From Christensenella sp. UBA1385 (GTDB lineage Bacteria > Bacillota > Clostridia > Christensenellales > Aristaeellaceae), in NCBI GenBank assembly GCA_002305755.1, contig DBQV01000034.1, forward strand, positions 1-17,934: a DNA stretch of 17,934 nt, given 5' to 3'. Each line of letters begins with the position of its first letter. The first letter of the stretch is position 1. Shown piece by piece: positions 5,101-12,827 of the stretch. Position numbers and translations under genes: made by a program. The notes beneath the pieces are model-generated. The model was not told the DNA's origin, did not search any database, and was given only the letters and a program-made list of their open reading frames with translations.

Positions 5101-7914
5101 GCGTTTCAGGTATTGTCCGGTGTAGCTGCGGCCGTTCTCCGCCACCTGCTCGGGCGTGCCCTCGGCCACCAGCGTGCCGCCGCCGTCCCCGCCCTCGGGC
5201 CCCAGGTCGATGATATAATCCGCTGTCTTCAGCACGTCCAGGTTGTGTTCGATCACCAGCACGCTGTTGCCCGCGTCAGTCAGCTGCTGCAGCACGCGGA
5301 TCAGTCGCCCCACGTCGTCCATGTGAAGGCCGGTGGTCGGTTCATCCAGCAGGATCAGCGTGCGGCCCGTGGCGCGGCGGCTCAGCTCCGTGGCCAGCTT
5401 CACGCGCTGCGCCTCACCGCCCGACAACGTGGTGCTGGGCTGTCCCAGCCGCATATAGCCAAGGCCCACGTCAAACAGGGTCTGCAGCTTGGCGCGGATG
5501 CGGGCGTGGTTATCGAAAAAGTGCAGCGCCTCTTCCACCGTCATGTCCAGCACGTCGGCGATGTTCTTGCCGCGGAAGCGCACCTCCAGCGTCTCCCTGT
5601 TATAGCGCTTGGCCTTGCACACCTCGCAGGGCACATAGATGTCGGCCATGAAGTGCATCTCGATCTTGATCAGGCCGTCTCCGTTGCAGTTTTCGCAGCG
5701 CCCTCCGCGCACATTGAAAGAGAAGCGCCCCTCCTTGTATCCCCTTGCCTTTGCCTCCGCCGTCTGGGCGAAAACCTGGCGGATCAGATCAAACAGGCCC
5801 GTGTAGGTGGCCGGGTTGCTGCGGGGCGTTCGCCCGATGGGGCTCTGGTCGATGCTGATGATCTTGTCCAGCTGCTCCAGCCCTTCGATGCGCTCATAAG
5901 CGCCGGGCCGGGTGCGGGCGCGATTCAGATCGCGCGCCAGCGCCTTGTAGACGATCTCGTTCACCAGGCTGGATTTGCCCGAGCCACTCACGCCCGCTAC
6001 ACAGCAGAATACACCCAGCGGAAACCTGACCGTGATGTTCTTCAGGTTGTGCTCGCTCGCCCCTCGCACCGTCAGCCAGCCCGCGGGGCTGCGCCGGGTC
6101 TGCGGCACGGCGATGCGGGTGAGCCCGCTCAGGTACGCGCCGGTGATGGAGCCCGGCGTGTTCATCACCTCTTCCACCGTGCCCTGCGCCACGATATGGC
6201 CGCCGTGCTCCCCTGCGCCGGGGCCGATGTCCACCAGGTAATCGGCCGCGCGCAGGGTGTCCTCATCATGTTCCACCACGATCAGCGTGTTGCCCAGATC
6301 CCGCAGATCCTGCAGCGTGGCCAGCAGCTTGGCGTTGTCTCTTTGGTGCAGACCGATGGAGGGCTCATCCAGGATATACAGCACGCCCACCAGCCGCGAG
6401 CCGATCTGCGAGGCCAGCCTGATGCGCTGCGACTCACCGCCCGACAGCGTGGCCGCGCCGCGCGACAGCGTGAGATAGCTGAGCCCCACGTTGCACAGGA
6501 AACGTATCCTGTCCTTGGCCTCCTTCACGATCTGATCAGCGATCATGTGCTCCGTGGGGCTGAGGGACAGCCCGGAAAGAAAGGCCCCTGCGCTGCTCAG
6601 GTTGAGCTGCGTCAGCTCCATGATGTTCTTGCCGCCCACCGTGACGGCCAGCGATTCCGGTTTCAGCCTGTTGCCGTGGCAGGCGGGGCAGACCTCTTCC
6701 CGCATCAGTTCTTCATAGGAGGCCTTGGCGCTTTCGCTGGAGGTCTCCCTGTACCTGCGCTCCACGATGGGGATCAGCCCCTCAAAGGCCACGTTCCAGG
6801 TGCTGCTGCCCGCGCCGGAAGAATAGCTGACGGGGATCTTTTCCCCCTTGCTGCCGTGAAGGAGCACGTCCATCACTTCCGCCGGCAGCTCCTTCACGGG
6901 GGTATCGAGGCTGAAGCCGTAATGCCTGCTCAGCGCCTCCAGCAGCATGTGCGACATGCTGCTCTCATCGCCCGAGGCCTGAAAGCCGGGCACGCTGATC
7001 GCGCCCTGATTGAGGGATAGGGTGGGATCGGGGATCAGCAGGTCGGGGCTGATCTTGATCAGGCTCCCCAGCCCAGAGCAGGTGGGGCAGGCCCCATAGG
7101 GATTGTTGAAGGAGAACATACGCGGGGTCAGCTCTTCCAGACTGATGCCGCAGTCCGGGCAGGCATAATTCTGCGAATACAGCGTTTCCGGCCCGTCGGG
7201 TACGATCTGGCTGGCCATCAGCCCGCCGGACTGTCTCAGGGCTGTCTCGATGGAATCGGCCAGGCGCTGCGTCAGCCCTTCGCGGATCACCACGCGGTCC
7301 ACGACGATGTCGATCTCATGCTTCTTTTTCTTATCGAGCGTGGGCACGTCGTCCAGCTCATACTGCTCGCCGTCTATGCGCACGCGCACAAAGCCCGCCT
7401 TGCGCGCGTCCTCCAGCACCTTGGCGTGTTCTCCCTTGCGCCCGCGCACCACCGGGGCCAGTATCTGCAGGCGGGTCCCCTCGGGCAGGGCCAGCAGCGC
7501 GTCCGTCATCTGGTCGACCGTCTGCTTTTTGATCTCCTTGCCGCAGTTGGGGCAATGCGGGATGCCCACCCGCGCGTACAGCAGGCGCAGATAGTCGTAG
7601 ATCTCCGTCACCGTGCCCACGGTCGAGCGCGGATTGTGCCCCGTTGACTTCTGGTCGATGGAAATGGCAGGCGAGAGCCCTTCGATGGAATCCACATCCG
7701 GCTTTTCCATCTGCCCCAAAAACTGCCGGGCATAGGCCGACATGCTCTCCACATAGCGCCTCTGTCCCTCGGCGTAGATGGTGTCGAAGGCCAGAGAAGA
7801 CTTGCCGGAACCCGACAAGCCCGTGAACACCACCAGTTTTTCTCTTGGCAGCGTCAGTGAAACATTCTTCAGGTTGTGCTCCCGCGCCCCTTTAATGACG
7901 ATATTATCCTGCAT
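5089..7914 (-). CDS. uvrA: UvrA, ATPase of the excision nuclease, 941 aa
   Basis: The start is ATG at 7914 (MQDNIVIKGAREHNLKNV), with GGAGGG five bases upstream; the 16-residue upstream extension has no ribosome site and is not conserved. UvrA dimers scan DNA for bulky lesions and load UvrB in nucleotide excision repair. Both ABC modules are complete: Walker A GLSGSGKSS near residue 32, the first zinc module (CPDC and CPTC), signature LSGGESQRIRLASQIG and LDEPSIGLH. The second module has GVSGSGKSS, a zinc module with CENC and CEVC, LSGGEAQRVKLATELS and LDEPTTGLH. The length is normal for the family. It is divergent from a Y-family polymerase gene and shares its control region. The minus-strand promoter (7941-7969) contains a near-match LexA box, fitting SOS induction. 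No terminator was seen after the stop, so some read-through into the deacetylase gene is likely. Confidence 0.98.
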   Translation of the reverse strand: MQDNIVIKGAREHNLKNVSLTLPREKLVVFTGLSGSGKSSLAFDTIYAEGQRRYVESMSAYARQFLGQMEKPDVDSIEGLSPAISIDQKSTGHNPRSTVGTVTEIYDYLRLLYARVGIPHCPNCGKEIKKQTVDQMTDALLALPEGTRLQILAPVVRGRKGEHAKVLEDARKAGFVRVRIDGEQYELDDVPTLDKKKKHEIDIVVDRVVIREGLTQRLADSIETALRQSGGLMASQIVPDGPETLYSQNYACPDCGISLEELTPRMFSFNNPYGACPTCSGLGSLIKISPDLLIPDPTLSLNQGAISVPGFQASGDESSMSHMLLEALSRHYGFSLDTPVKELPAEVMDVLLHGSKGEKIPVSYSSGAGSSTWNVAFEGLIPIVERRYRETSSESAKASYEELMREEVCPACHGNRLKPESLAVTVGGKNIMELTQLNLSSAGAFLSGLSLSPTEHMIADQIVKEAKDRIRFLCNVGLSYLTLSRGAATLSGGESQRIRLASQIGSRLVGVLYILDEPSIGLHQRDNAKLLATLQDLRDLGNTLIVVEHDEDTLRAADYLVDIGPGAGEHGGHIVAQGTVEEVMNTPGSITGAYLSGLTRIAVPQTRRSPAGWLTVRGASEHNLKNITVRFPLGVFCCVAGVSGSGKSSLVNEIVYKALARDLNRARTRPGAYERIEGLEQLDKIISIDQSPIGRTPRSNPATYTGLFDLIRQVFAQTAEAKARGYKEGRFSFNVRGGRCENCNGDGLIKIEMHFMADIYVPCEVCKAKRYNRETLEVRFRGKNIADVLDMTVEEALHFFDNHARIRAKLQTLFDVGLGYMRLGQPSTTLSGGEAQRVKLATELSRRATGRTLILLDEPTTGLHMDDVGRLIRVLQQLTDAGNSVLVIEHNLDVLKTADYIIDLGPEGGDGGGTLVAEGTPEQVAENGRSYTGQYLKRLLG

Positions 7915-7940
7915 AAATCCCTCCGGGCAGCGCCCAGCAA

Positions 7941-7969
7941 ATAGTAGCACGTTTGTTCGCATTTAACAA
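7941..7969 (-). promoter_or_regulatory. Promoter of uvrA
   Basis: TTGTTA (7969-7964) and TACTAT (7946-7941) on the minus strand are separated by exactly 17 bases. The predicted start is near 7934, about 20 bases before the uvrA ATG. Confidence 0.7.
7947..7958 (-). promoter_or_regulatory. Probable LexA (SOS) box in the uvrA promoter spacer
   Basis: The minus strand reads C then GAAC-AAAC-GTGC, one mismatch from the Gram-positive GAAC-N4-GTTC dyad, with the preceding C also matching. It occupies the spacer between the -35 and -10 boxes, where bound LexA would block polymerase. Confidence 0.6.
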
Positions 7970-8050
7970 GGCAGTCTCAAAAAGACAACCTCCTGTATTC
8001 TACCCACCGCGCAAAGCGATGCCGTTTCTGGCATTTTGGCAGCGAGCCGC

Positions 8051-8079
8051 TTGCCAAACCTTCGCTCCGCTCCTATAAT
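8051..8079 (+). promoter_or_regulatory. Promoter of the dinB-like gene
   Basis: TTGCCA (8051-8056) and perfect TATAAT (8074-8079) with a 17-base spacer. Transcription would start near 8086, inside the LexA box, leaving a leader of about 26 bases. Confidence 0.8.
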
Positions 8080-8081
8080 AA

Positions 8082-8093
8082 GAACATAAGTTC
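8082..8093 (+). promoter_or_regulatory. LexA (SOS) operator at the dinB-like gene
   Basis: GAAC-ATAA-GTTC is a perfect dyad of the Gram-positive SOS box type (GAAC-N4-GTTC). It begins three bases after the -10 box and covers the expected transcription start. Confidence 0.8.
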
Positions 8094-8111
8094 CTATTAT
8101 GGAGGTGGAAA

Positions 8112-9389
8112 ATGCAGCGGGTCATCCTTCATTGCGATATGAACAGCTTTTACGCCAGCTGTGAACTGGTCTGTGATCCCCGGCTGCGCGGGCAGCCCGT
8201 GGCTGTAGGCGGCGATATCCGCCAGCGCCGCGGTATTGTGCTGTCCGCCACGCAGGAGGCAAGAGCTTTTGGCGTCAAAACAGGCATGGCCCTCTGGCAG
8301 GCCGCCCGGCTCTGCCCGCATTTGGTCACTCTCCCTGCCCATTTTGACCGCTATGCCGATTTTTCAAAACGGTTTCGCGCGATATGCGCCGGGCAGAGCC
8401 CCTTGGTAGAGTCCTTTGGTCTGGATGAGTGCTGGATCGATCTGAGCGCCCCGGATCTGACGCTGGAGGGAGGCGTCGATACCGCCAATCAGCTCAGAGA
8501 AAGAGTCAAGCGCGAGCTGGGGCTCACAGTTTCTGTCGGTGTTTCCTGGAACAAGGTATTCGCCAAACTTGGCAGCGACATGAAAAAGCCCGATGCCGTT
8601 ACGCTCATCAGCCCGGACAATTATCAAAGCCTTGTCTGGCCACTTCCTGTATCCGCCCTCCTCTTTATAGGGCCGCAGACAGTGTCCAGGCTCGCCGAGT
8701 GCGGCATCTTCACCATCGGCGATATCGCGCTCTCTCCCCCCGGCCTCATGCAGACCATGCTGGGAAAATCCGGCGTGCTTCACCGTCAGCATGCCTGGGG
8801 GAAAGATAACAGCACGGTGACCAGCATCGCGGCTGAGACGGCTGTAAAATCCGTCGGCAACAGCACCACAACACCGGAAGACATGAAAACCCCGGAAGAA
8901 GTCCGCCGCGTGCTGACCATCCTGAGCGAATCCGTCTCCACGCGCCTGAGGAAAGGGGGACTGGCCGGCAAGTGCATCGGTCTGTCCATCCGGGACAGCA
9001 AATTATACGTGAGGAGCTGTCAAAAAACCATCGATCACGCCACGGCCCTCTGCGGCGAGATCATCCGTTCGGCCATGGAGCTTTTTTCCCGGCACGGCTA
9101 CGAAAGGTTCCTCCCCCTTCGGTCCGTCGGCGTCAGCGTGGAGGCTCTCTGCGCCATCCATGCCCCCGAGCAGCTGGACCTGTTTGGCGAAGCCCGCCGC
9201 AGAGAAAAAGAGCTGTGTCTGGCAAACACGGTGGACCGCATACGTCAGCGCTATGGCCCGACGATGATCCGGCGGGGGAGCCTTTTATCCGACGCGCCCT
9301 TCCCTCCCGTCGATGACCATCACGGGGATCACACCACGCTCTTTTCCCATGAGGAAGGGACCAGTTTCTCCGACGAACACCCATGGTGA
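8112..9389 (+). CDS. dinB: Y-family DNA polymerase (Pol IV / DinB-like), 425 aa
   Basis: ATG at 8112 follows GGAGGTGG by four to five bases. This is a translesion polymerase that copies past damaged bases with low fidelity. The catalytic carboxylates are present: Asp9 in HCDMNSFYAS, and Asp105-Glu106 in FGLDECWID. Tyr14 sits at the steric-gate position. The palm segment SVGVSWNKVFAKLGSDMKKP (141-160) is the family core, and residues 175-230 hold the helix-hairpin-helix thumb. The little finger ends with QLDLF at 354-358, a good sliding-clamp binding motif. About 65 residues follow the clamp motif, ending in a His/Asp-rich tail that I cannot assign. Asn11 replaces the Asp seen in E. coli DinB, a change common in this Gram-positive branch. 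The LexA box over its start site and divergent uvrA indicate SOS control. Confidence 0.93.
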   Translation: MQRVILHCDMNSFYASCELVCDPRLRGQPVAVGGDIRQRRGIVLSATQEARAFGVKTGMALWQAARLCPHLVTLPAHFDRYADFSKRFRAICAGQSPLVESFGLDECWIDLSAPDLTLEGGVDTANQLRERVKRELGLTVSVGVSWNKVFAKLGSDMKKPDAVTLISPDNYQSLVWPLPVSALLFIGPQTVSRLAECGIFTIGDIALSPPGLMQTMLGKSGVLHRQHAWGKDNSTVTSIAAETAVKSVGNSTTTPEDMKTPEEVRRVLTILSESVSTRLRKGGLAGKCIGLSIRDSKLYVRSCQKTIDHATALCGEIIRSAMELFSRHGYERFLPLRSVGVSVEALCAIHAPEQLDLFGEARRREKELCLANTVDRIRQRYGPTMIRRGSLLSDAPFPPVDDHHGDHTTLFSHEEGTSFSDEHPW

Positions 9390-9453
9390 AAGCATCCCCG
9401 CTCCCCGCCGCCGGGCAGCAGGCTTTGGGCCTGGCGCATCGTCGGCGCTTCTT

Positions 9454-9479
9454 CATTATTCGTTCGAACAAATATAATG
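9454..9479. repeat. 26-base near-palindrome downstream of dinB
   Basis: Arms CATTAT (9454-9459) and ATAATG (9474-9479) flank an inner perfect GTTCGAAC (9462-9469), with a two-base offset and one mismatch between. It is A+T-rich within G+C-rich DNA and includes TATAAT at 9473-9478. It resembles a protein-binding operator more than a terminator. Confidence 0.45.
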
Positions 9480-9709
9480 AGTTTATCCTCTCATTTTCTC
9501 CATGCTGATTCTCACAGACTTTGAAAGGAACAACTGCCGCCCGGCGCCCTTCCGATGTCCCTGCCGAATGTCCCACGGGAAAACCGTTCTGTTTCTTCGT
9601 CTGCTTATCAATTACGATTCCTTTGACGAGAGCGTTTTTCCGCGTTGAAAGATAATCCCGCAACGCCTTGAGCGGTCTAAATCGCCGAAAAATCAACAAG
9701 GGTCTGCCT

Positions 9710-9729
9710 CATGCCCCTGTAGCGGCATG
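9710..9729. repeat. Small hairpin after the HD-like gene
   Basis: CATGCC and GGCATG pair across an eight-base loop, 19 bases beyond the HD-like stop codon on the minus strand. There is no adjacent T-run, so terminator activity is doubtful. Confidence 0.3.
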
Positions 9730-9747
9730 GAACTTGGAAACAAGGCG

Positions 9748-10182
9748 TCAGCCGGCAAAATACGCAAGCAAGGCACGGCAGGCGCTCAGCCTGTAGCTGC
9801 TGCCTGCGTCCTCTCCTTTTTCCGTTTCGATCTCCCTGATGCGTCTGCGCAGGTCCTTCATTTTTACGCCCAGTGCCAGCGGGTTTTGTTTCAGCCGGGC
9901 ATAATAGTCCTCGACTGACTCCAGCGGCCGCCGCGTCATGGCATCCACCGCGTCGCCGATCTCATCGTCAAAGCGCTGCCTGATTTCCTCCACGCTCACG
10001 AGGTCCGGCCGCTGCTCCGGCCCGCTCTGGAGGTAGGCCACCGTCTTCATCTCGTCAAAGTAGCACTCGCCCGCCAATTCATCCAAATAGGCGTAGCGGC
10101 TGCGCCCCAGCGTGTCAGGCTGCCCTTCATGCATCAGGCGGCACAGCTCCCGTGCCTTCACGACCATTTCTTCCGTACTCAT
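9748..10182 (-). CDS. HD-domain-like protein related to RelA/SpoT hydrolase, metal ligands largely lost, 144 aa
   Basis: The start is ATG at 10182, preceded by GTGAGGAC. The fold can be followed against the HD (ppGpp hydrolase-like) family: an N-terminal helix ending in RLMHEGQPD (relatives: KAHEGQ.D), a middle segment, then FDDEIGDAVDAMTRRPLES, VEDYYARLKQNPLALGVKMKDLRRRI (relatives: NP-A--VKLADL--N), and a C-terminal helix. In active members the ligands are a His in YHP, an HD pair in LLHDVVED and the Asp of VKLADL. Here the first region reads AYLDELAG and the HD region AYLQSGPEQ. Only Asp110 of VKMKDL, and perhaps His18, remain. The protein is therefore probably a non-hydrolytic relative that binds a nucleotide or a partner; this is inference. 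It stands alone, divergent from glgP. The frame is full length and undamaged. Confidence 0.7.
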   Translation of the reverse strand: MSTEEMVVKARELCRLMHEGQPDTLGRSRYAYLDELAGECYFDEMKTVAYLQSGPEQRPDLVSVEEIRQRFDDEIGDAVDAMTRRPLESVEDYYARLKQNPLALGVKMKDLRRRIREIETEKGEDAGSSYRLSACRALLAYFAG

Positions 10183-10203
10183 ACTCTGTCCTCACAAATT
10201 GCA

Positions 10204-10225
10204 GATGCGGTGTCCGGACCGCATC
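10204..10225. repeat. Perfect hairpin between the HD-like gene and glgP
   Basis: GATGCGGT (10204-10211) and ACCGCATC (10218-10225) pair perfectly over a six-base loop. It lies in the leader of the HD-like gene and upstream of the glgP promoter, so it could be an operator or an RNA structure. Confidence 0.45.
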
Positions 10226-10254
10226 GATCTTCGCAGTCCTGCAAGACCTTTCTG

Positions 10255-10260
10255 ATTATA
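10255..10260 (-). promoter_or_regulatory. Likely -10 box of the HD-like gene
   Basis: TATAAT on the minus strand, preceded by GG, lies about 73 bases from the start codon. No convincing -35 box is seen at 16-18 bases, so a weak or activated promoter is likely. Confidence 0.35.
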
Positions 10261-10301
10261 CCCACCGATCCTCGGAAGCGGAGCCGGCGGAAGAATCCTA
10301 T

Positions 10302-10331
10302 TTGCCACAGCTTTGCCCAAAATGCTATACT
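10302..10331 (+). promoter_or_regulatory. Promoter of glgP-queT
   Basis: TTGCCA (10302-10307) and TATACT (10326-10331) with an 18-base spacer. Transcription would start near 10338, about 27 bases before the GTG start. Confidence 0.6.
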
Positions 10332-10364
10332 GTCTCAGCCAATTTCATCCATCCGGAGGAAACA

Positions 10365-12827
10365 GTGACCAGCAAGTCTTTTGACAAGGAATCCATCAAA
10401 CAGTCCATACTCGGCAAGCTGCAGCGCTACAACGGCAAGACGCTGGAGGAAGCCAACAATCAGCAGATCTACAACGCCGTTGCCTCCACGGTGCGCGACC
10501 AGATTATGCAGCGCTGGGTCAAGTACCGCGAGAGCGACCGCGATGACAAAGGCAAGCGGCTGTACTACCTGAGCATCGAATTTCTGATCGGCCGCAGCCT
10601 CTACAACAACGTCCTCAATCTCTGCGCCACCAGGGAATACACGCAGGCGCTGACAGAGCTGGGGATCTCCTGGGAGGAGATCATCCCCTCGGAACCCGAG
10701 CCCGGCCTTGGCAACGGCGGCCTGGGCCGCCTCGCCGCCTGTTTTATGGACAGCCTGGCTACCCTCAACCTGCCCGCTATGGGCAGCACCATCCGCTATG
10801 AGTACGGGCTCTTCCGCCAGAAGCTGACGGACGGCCAGCAGGTGGAGCTGCCGGATGACTGGCTCTCCAACGGCAACGTGTGGGAGATGCCCGCCGCCGA
10901 TGAAAGCGTGGACGTGTGCTTTGAGGGCAATGTGGTCACCAGGCAGGAGGGCGGCCGCATCGTCTTCTCCGTGGAGGGCGGCCGAATTGTGGAGGCCGTG
11001 CCCTATGATATGCCCGTGGTCGGCCACGAGGCAGACACCGTGAACAGCCTGCGCCTGTGGCGGGCCAGAAGCCGCACGGCGATGGACTTTGGCACCTTCT
11101 CAAGCGGCGATTACCGCAACGCCTCCATCGAGCAGGAGCTGGCCAGCATCATTTCCAAGGTGCTCTACCCCGAGGACAACCATCATGAGGGCAAGACGCT
11201 GCGGCTGTGCCAGCAGTACTTCCTGGTCAGCGCCACGCTGCAGTACGCTCTGAAGGATTTCAAGCGGCGCTTCGGCGATCAGTTCCATTTGCTGCCGGAA
11301 AAAGTGGTGTTCCATATCAACGATACCCACCCCGCCCTGGCCATCCCGGAGCTGATGCGCCTGCTGATGGATCAGGAGGGCCTCGGCTGGGACGAAGCGC
11401 AGCAGATCACCATGCGCTGCGTGGCCTATACCAACCACACCGTGATGCAGGAGGCGCTGGAGCGCTGGCCGCAGGAGCTGGTGCGGCGCCAGTTGCCCCG
11501 CATCTACATGATCCTCGAAGAGATGAACCGCCGCCTGTGCGAAATGCTGTGGCACAAGTTCCCCGGCCAGTGGGAGCGCATCGGCCGCATGGCGATACTC
11601 GCCTACGACCAGGTGCATATGGCCAACCTTTGCGTGGCCTGGAGCTATTGTGTCAACGGCGTCAGCCGCCTGCACGGCGACATCCTCAAGAAGGACACCT
11701 TCCACGACTACGCGCTGATCTATCCGCAGAAGTTCACTTACGTGACCAACGGCATTTCTCACCGCCGTTGGCTGATGGCCTGCAATCCGGGCCTTGCGGA
11801 GCTGATCAGCGGTGCCATCGGCACAGCCTGGCAGCATGATCCCTCGCTGCTGGAAGGCCTGCTGCCCTACCGGGACGACGCGGCTTTCCGGGCCGAATTT
11901 CTCAAGGTCAAGCAGCACAACAAGGAAAACTTTGCGCAGTGGATCAAGGCGCGGCAGGGCATCGCGCTGGATACCGACACCATGTTTGACGTGCAGGTGA
12001 AGCGCCTGCACGAGTACAAGCGCCAGATGCTCAATGCCCTGCACATCCACGTGCTGTACAACCGCATTGTGGACGACCTGAACATCGACCTGCTGCCACG
12101 CACCTTTGTCTTCGGCGCGAAGGCCAGCCCCGGCTACGCCAAGGCAAAAATGATCATCCGCTACATACTGGCCCTCTCCCGTCTGATCGACAGGCACCCG
12201 CGCGCAAGACAGCTGCTCAAGATACTGTTCGTGGAAAACTACAATGTATCGGCGGCCGAGATGCTGATCCCGGCGGCTGAACTGTCCGAGCAGCTCTCCA
12301 CTGCCGGCAAGGAGGCCAGCGGCACCGGCAATATGAAGTTCATGATGAACGGCGCGCTGACCATGGGCACGCTGGACGGGGCCAACGTGGAGATCTCCGA
12401 GCAGGTGGGCATGGACAATATCTACATCTTCGGTATGAGGGCGGACAAGGTCAGCACCCTCTATCAGGACGGCAGCTACTCTCCCATCGGCATCTACGAG
12501 CAGAACGCGGAGATCCGCCGCGCGCTGACCCAGATGATCGACGGCACGCTCTTCCCCGATAATCCGGCGCTGCTGCAGAGCCTGTACCACGATCTGCTCT
12601 TTGGCAGCTGGGGCGCACCGGCCGATCCCTACTTCGTGCTGAAGGATTTCGGCTCCTATTCCATGGCGCAGCGCCGTGTGGACAGCGACTATCGACATAA
12701 CGAGCAGTGGCTGAGAAAGGCCATCACCAACACGGCCATGAGCGGCCTTTTTTCCAGCGACCGAAGCATTGCGGACTATAACCGTGATATCTGGAAGCTG
12801 CGCCCGATCGGAGGCAAGAGGGCATGA
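10365..12827 (+). CDS. glgP: Glycogen/maltodextrin phosphorylase, 820 aa
   Basis: The start is GTG at 10365 with GGAGGAAACA directly before it; the 71-codon upstream extension overlaps the promoter and is rejected. The enzyme releases glucose-1-phosphate from alpha-1,4-glucan ends in the cytoplasm. Family marks run the full length: LYYLSIEFLIGR near residue 66, EPGLGNGGLGRLAACF, RYEYGLFRQ, DDWL, INDTHPALAIPELMR, YTNHTVMQEALE, VTNGISHRRWL, and FDVQVKRLHEYKRQ. The pyridoxal-phosphate motif is EASGTGNMKFMMNGALTMGT, with Lys658 as the cofactor lysine, followed by LDGANVEI. Length and C terminus are normal. No allosteric N-terminal extension of the animal type is present. It overlaps queT by four bases (ATGA), so the two are translated from one message. 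No other glycogen gene lies in the window. Confidence 0.97.
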   Translation: MTSKSFDKESIKQSILGKLQRYNGKTLEEANNQQIYNAVASTVRDQIMQRWVKYRESDRDDKGKRLYYLSIEFLIGRSLYNNVLNLCATREYTQALTELGISWEEIIPSEPEPGLGNGGLGRLAACFMDSLATLNLPAMGSTIRYEYGLFRQKLTDGQQVELPDDWLSNGNVWEMPAADESVDVCFEGNVVTRQEGGRIVFSVEGGRIVEAVPYDMPVVGHEADTVNSLRLWRARSRTAMDFGTFSSGDYRNASIEQELASIISKVLYPEDNHHEGKTLRLCQQYFLVSATLQYALKDFKRRFGDQFHLLPEKVVFHINDTHPALAIPELMRLLMDQEGLGWDEAQQITMRCVAYTNHTVMQEALERWPQELVRRQLPRIYMILEEMNRRLCEMLWHKFPGQWERIGRMAILAYDQVHMANLCVAWSYCVNGVSRLHGDILKKDTFHDYALIYPQKFTYVTNGISHRRWLMACNPGLAELISGAIGTAWQHDPSLLEGLLPYRDDAAFRAEFLKVKQHNKENFAQWIKARQGIALDTDTMFDVQVKRLHEYKRQMLNALHIHVLYNRIVDDLNIDLLPRTFVFGAKASPGYAKAKMIIRYILALSRLIDRHPRARQLLKILFVENYNVSAAEMLIPAAELSEQLSTAGKEASGTGNMKFMMNGALTMGTLDGANVEISEQVGMDNIYIFGMRADKVSTLYQDGSYSPIGIYEQNAEIRRALTQMIDGTLFPDNPALLQSLYHDLLFGSWGAPADPYFVLKDFGSYSMAQRRVDSDYRHNEQWLRKAITNTAMSGLFSSDRSIADYNRDIWKLRPIGGKRA

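Larger units (their letters stand above)
9390..9747. other. 358-base stretch with no convincing gene
   Basis: It holds the near-palindrome at 9454-9479 and a small hairpin at 9710-9729. A minus-strand open frame spans 9699 to 9133 with a TTG start, no ribosome site and its end buried antisense in dinB; its first 70 residues are Lys/Arg-rich and I recognise no family. Composition is less G+C-rich than the flanking genes. No clear terminator for dinB was found. Confidence 0.5.

Noticed and set aside
5113..7020. 635-codon open frame antisense to uvrA
   Set aside because: It is fully inside uvrA, rich in Ala/Gln/His/Arg as expected for a reverse-frame shadow, with no start signal.
7980..8050. 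ATGCC...GGCAT hairpin with TTTT as a terminator between uvrA and dinB
   Set aside because: The stem is only five pairs, and it lies between divergent promoters where no transcript should end.
10152..10364. Longer glgP start with 71 extra codons
   Set aside because: It would overlap the start of the divergent HD-like gene and cover the glgP promoter. The GTG at 10365 has a near-perfect ribosome site and gives the normal family length.
11100..12698. 532-codon open frame antisense to glgP
   Set aside because: It is fully inside an intact glgP, with shadow composition and no ribosome site.
12700..12824. preQ1 riboswitch upstream of queT
   Set aside because: The region is glgP coding sequence. 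The queT start overlaps the glgP stop, and I saw no leader or pseudoknot pattern.
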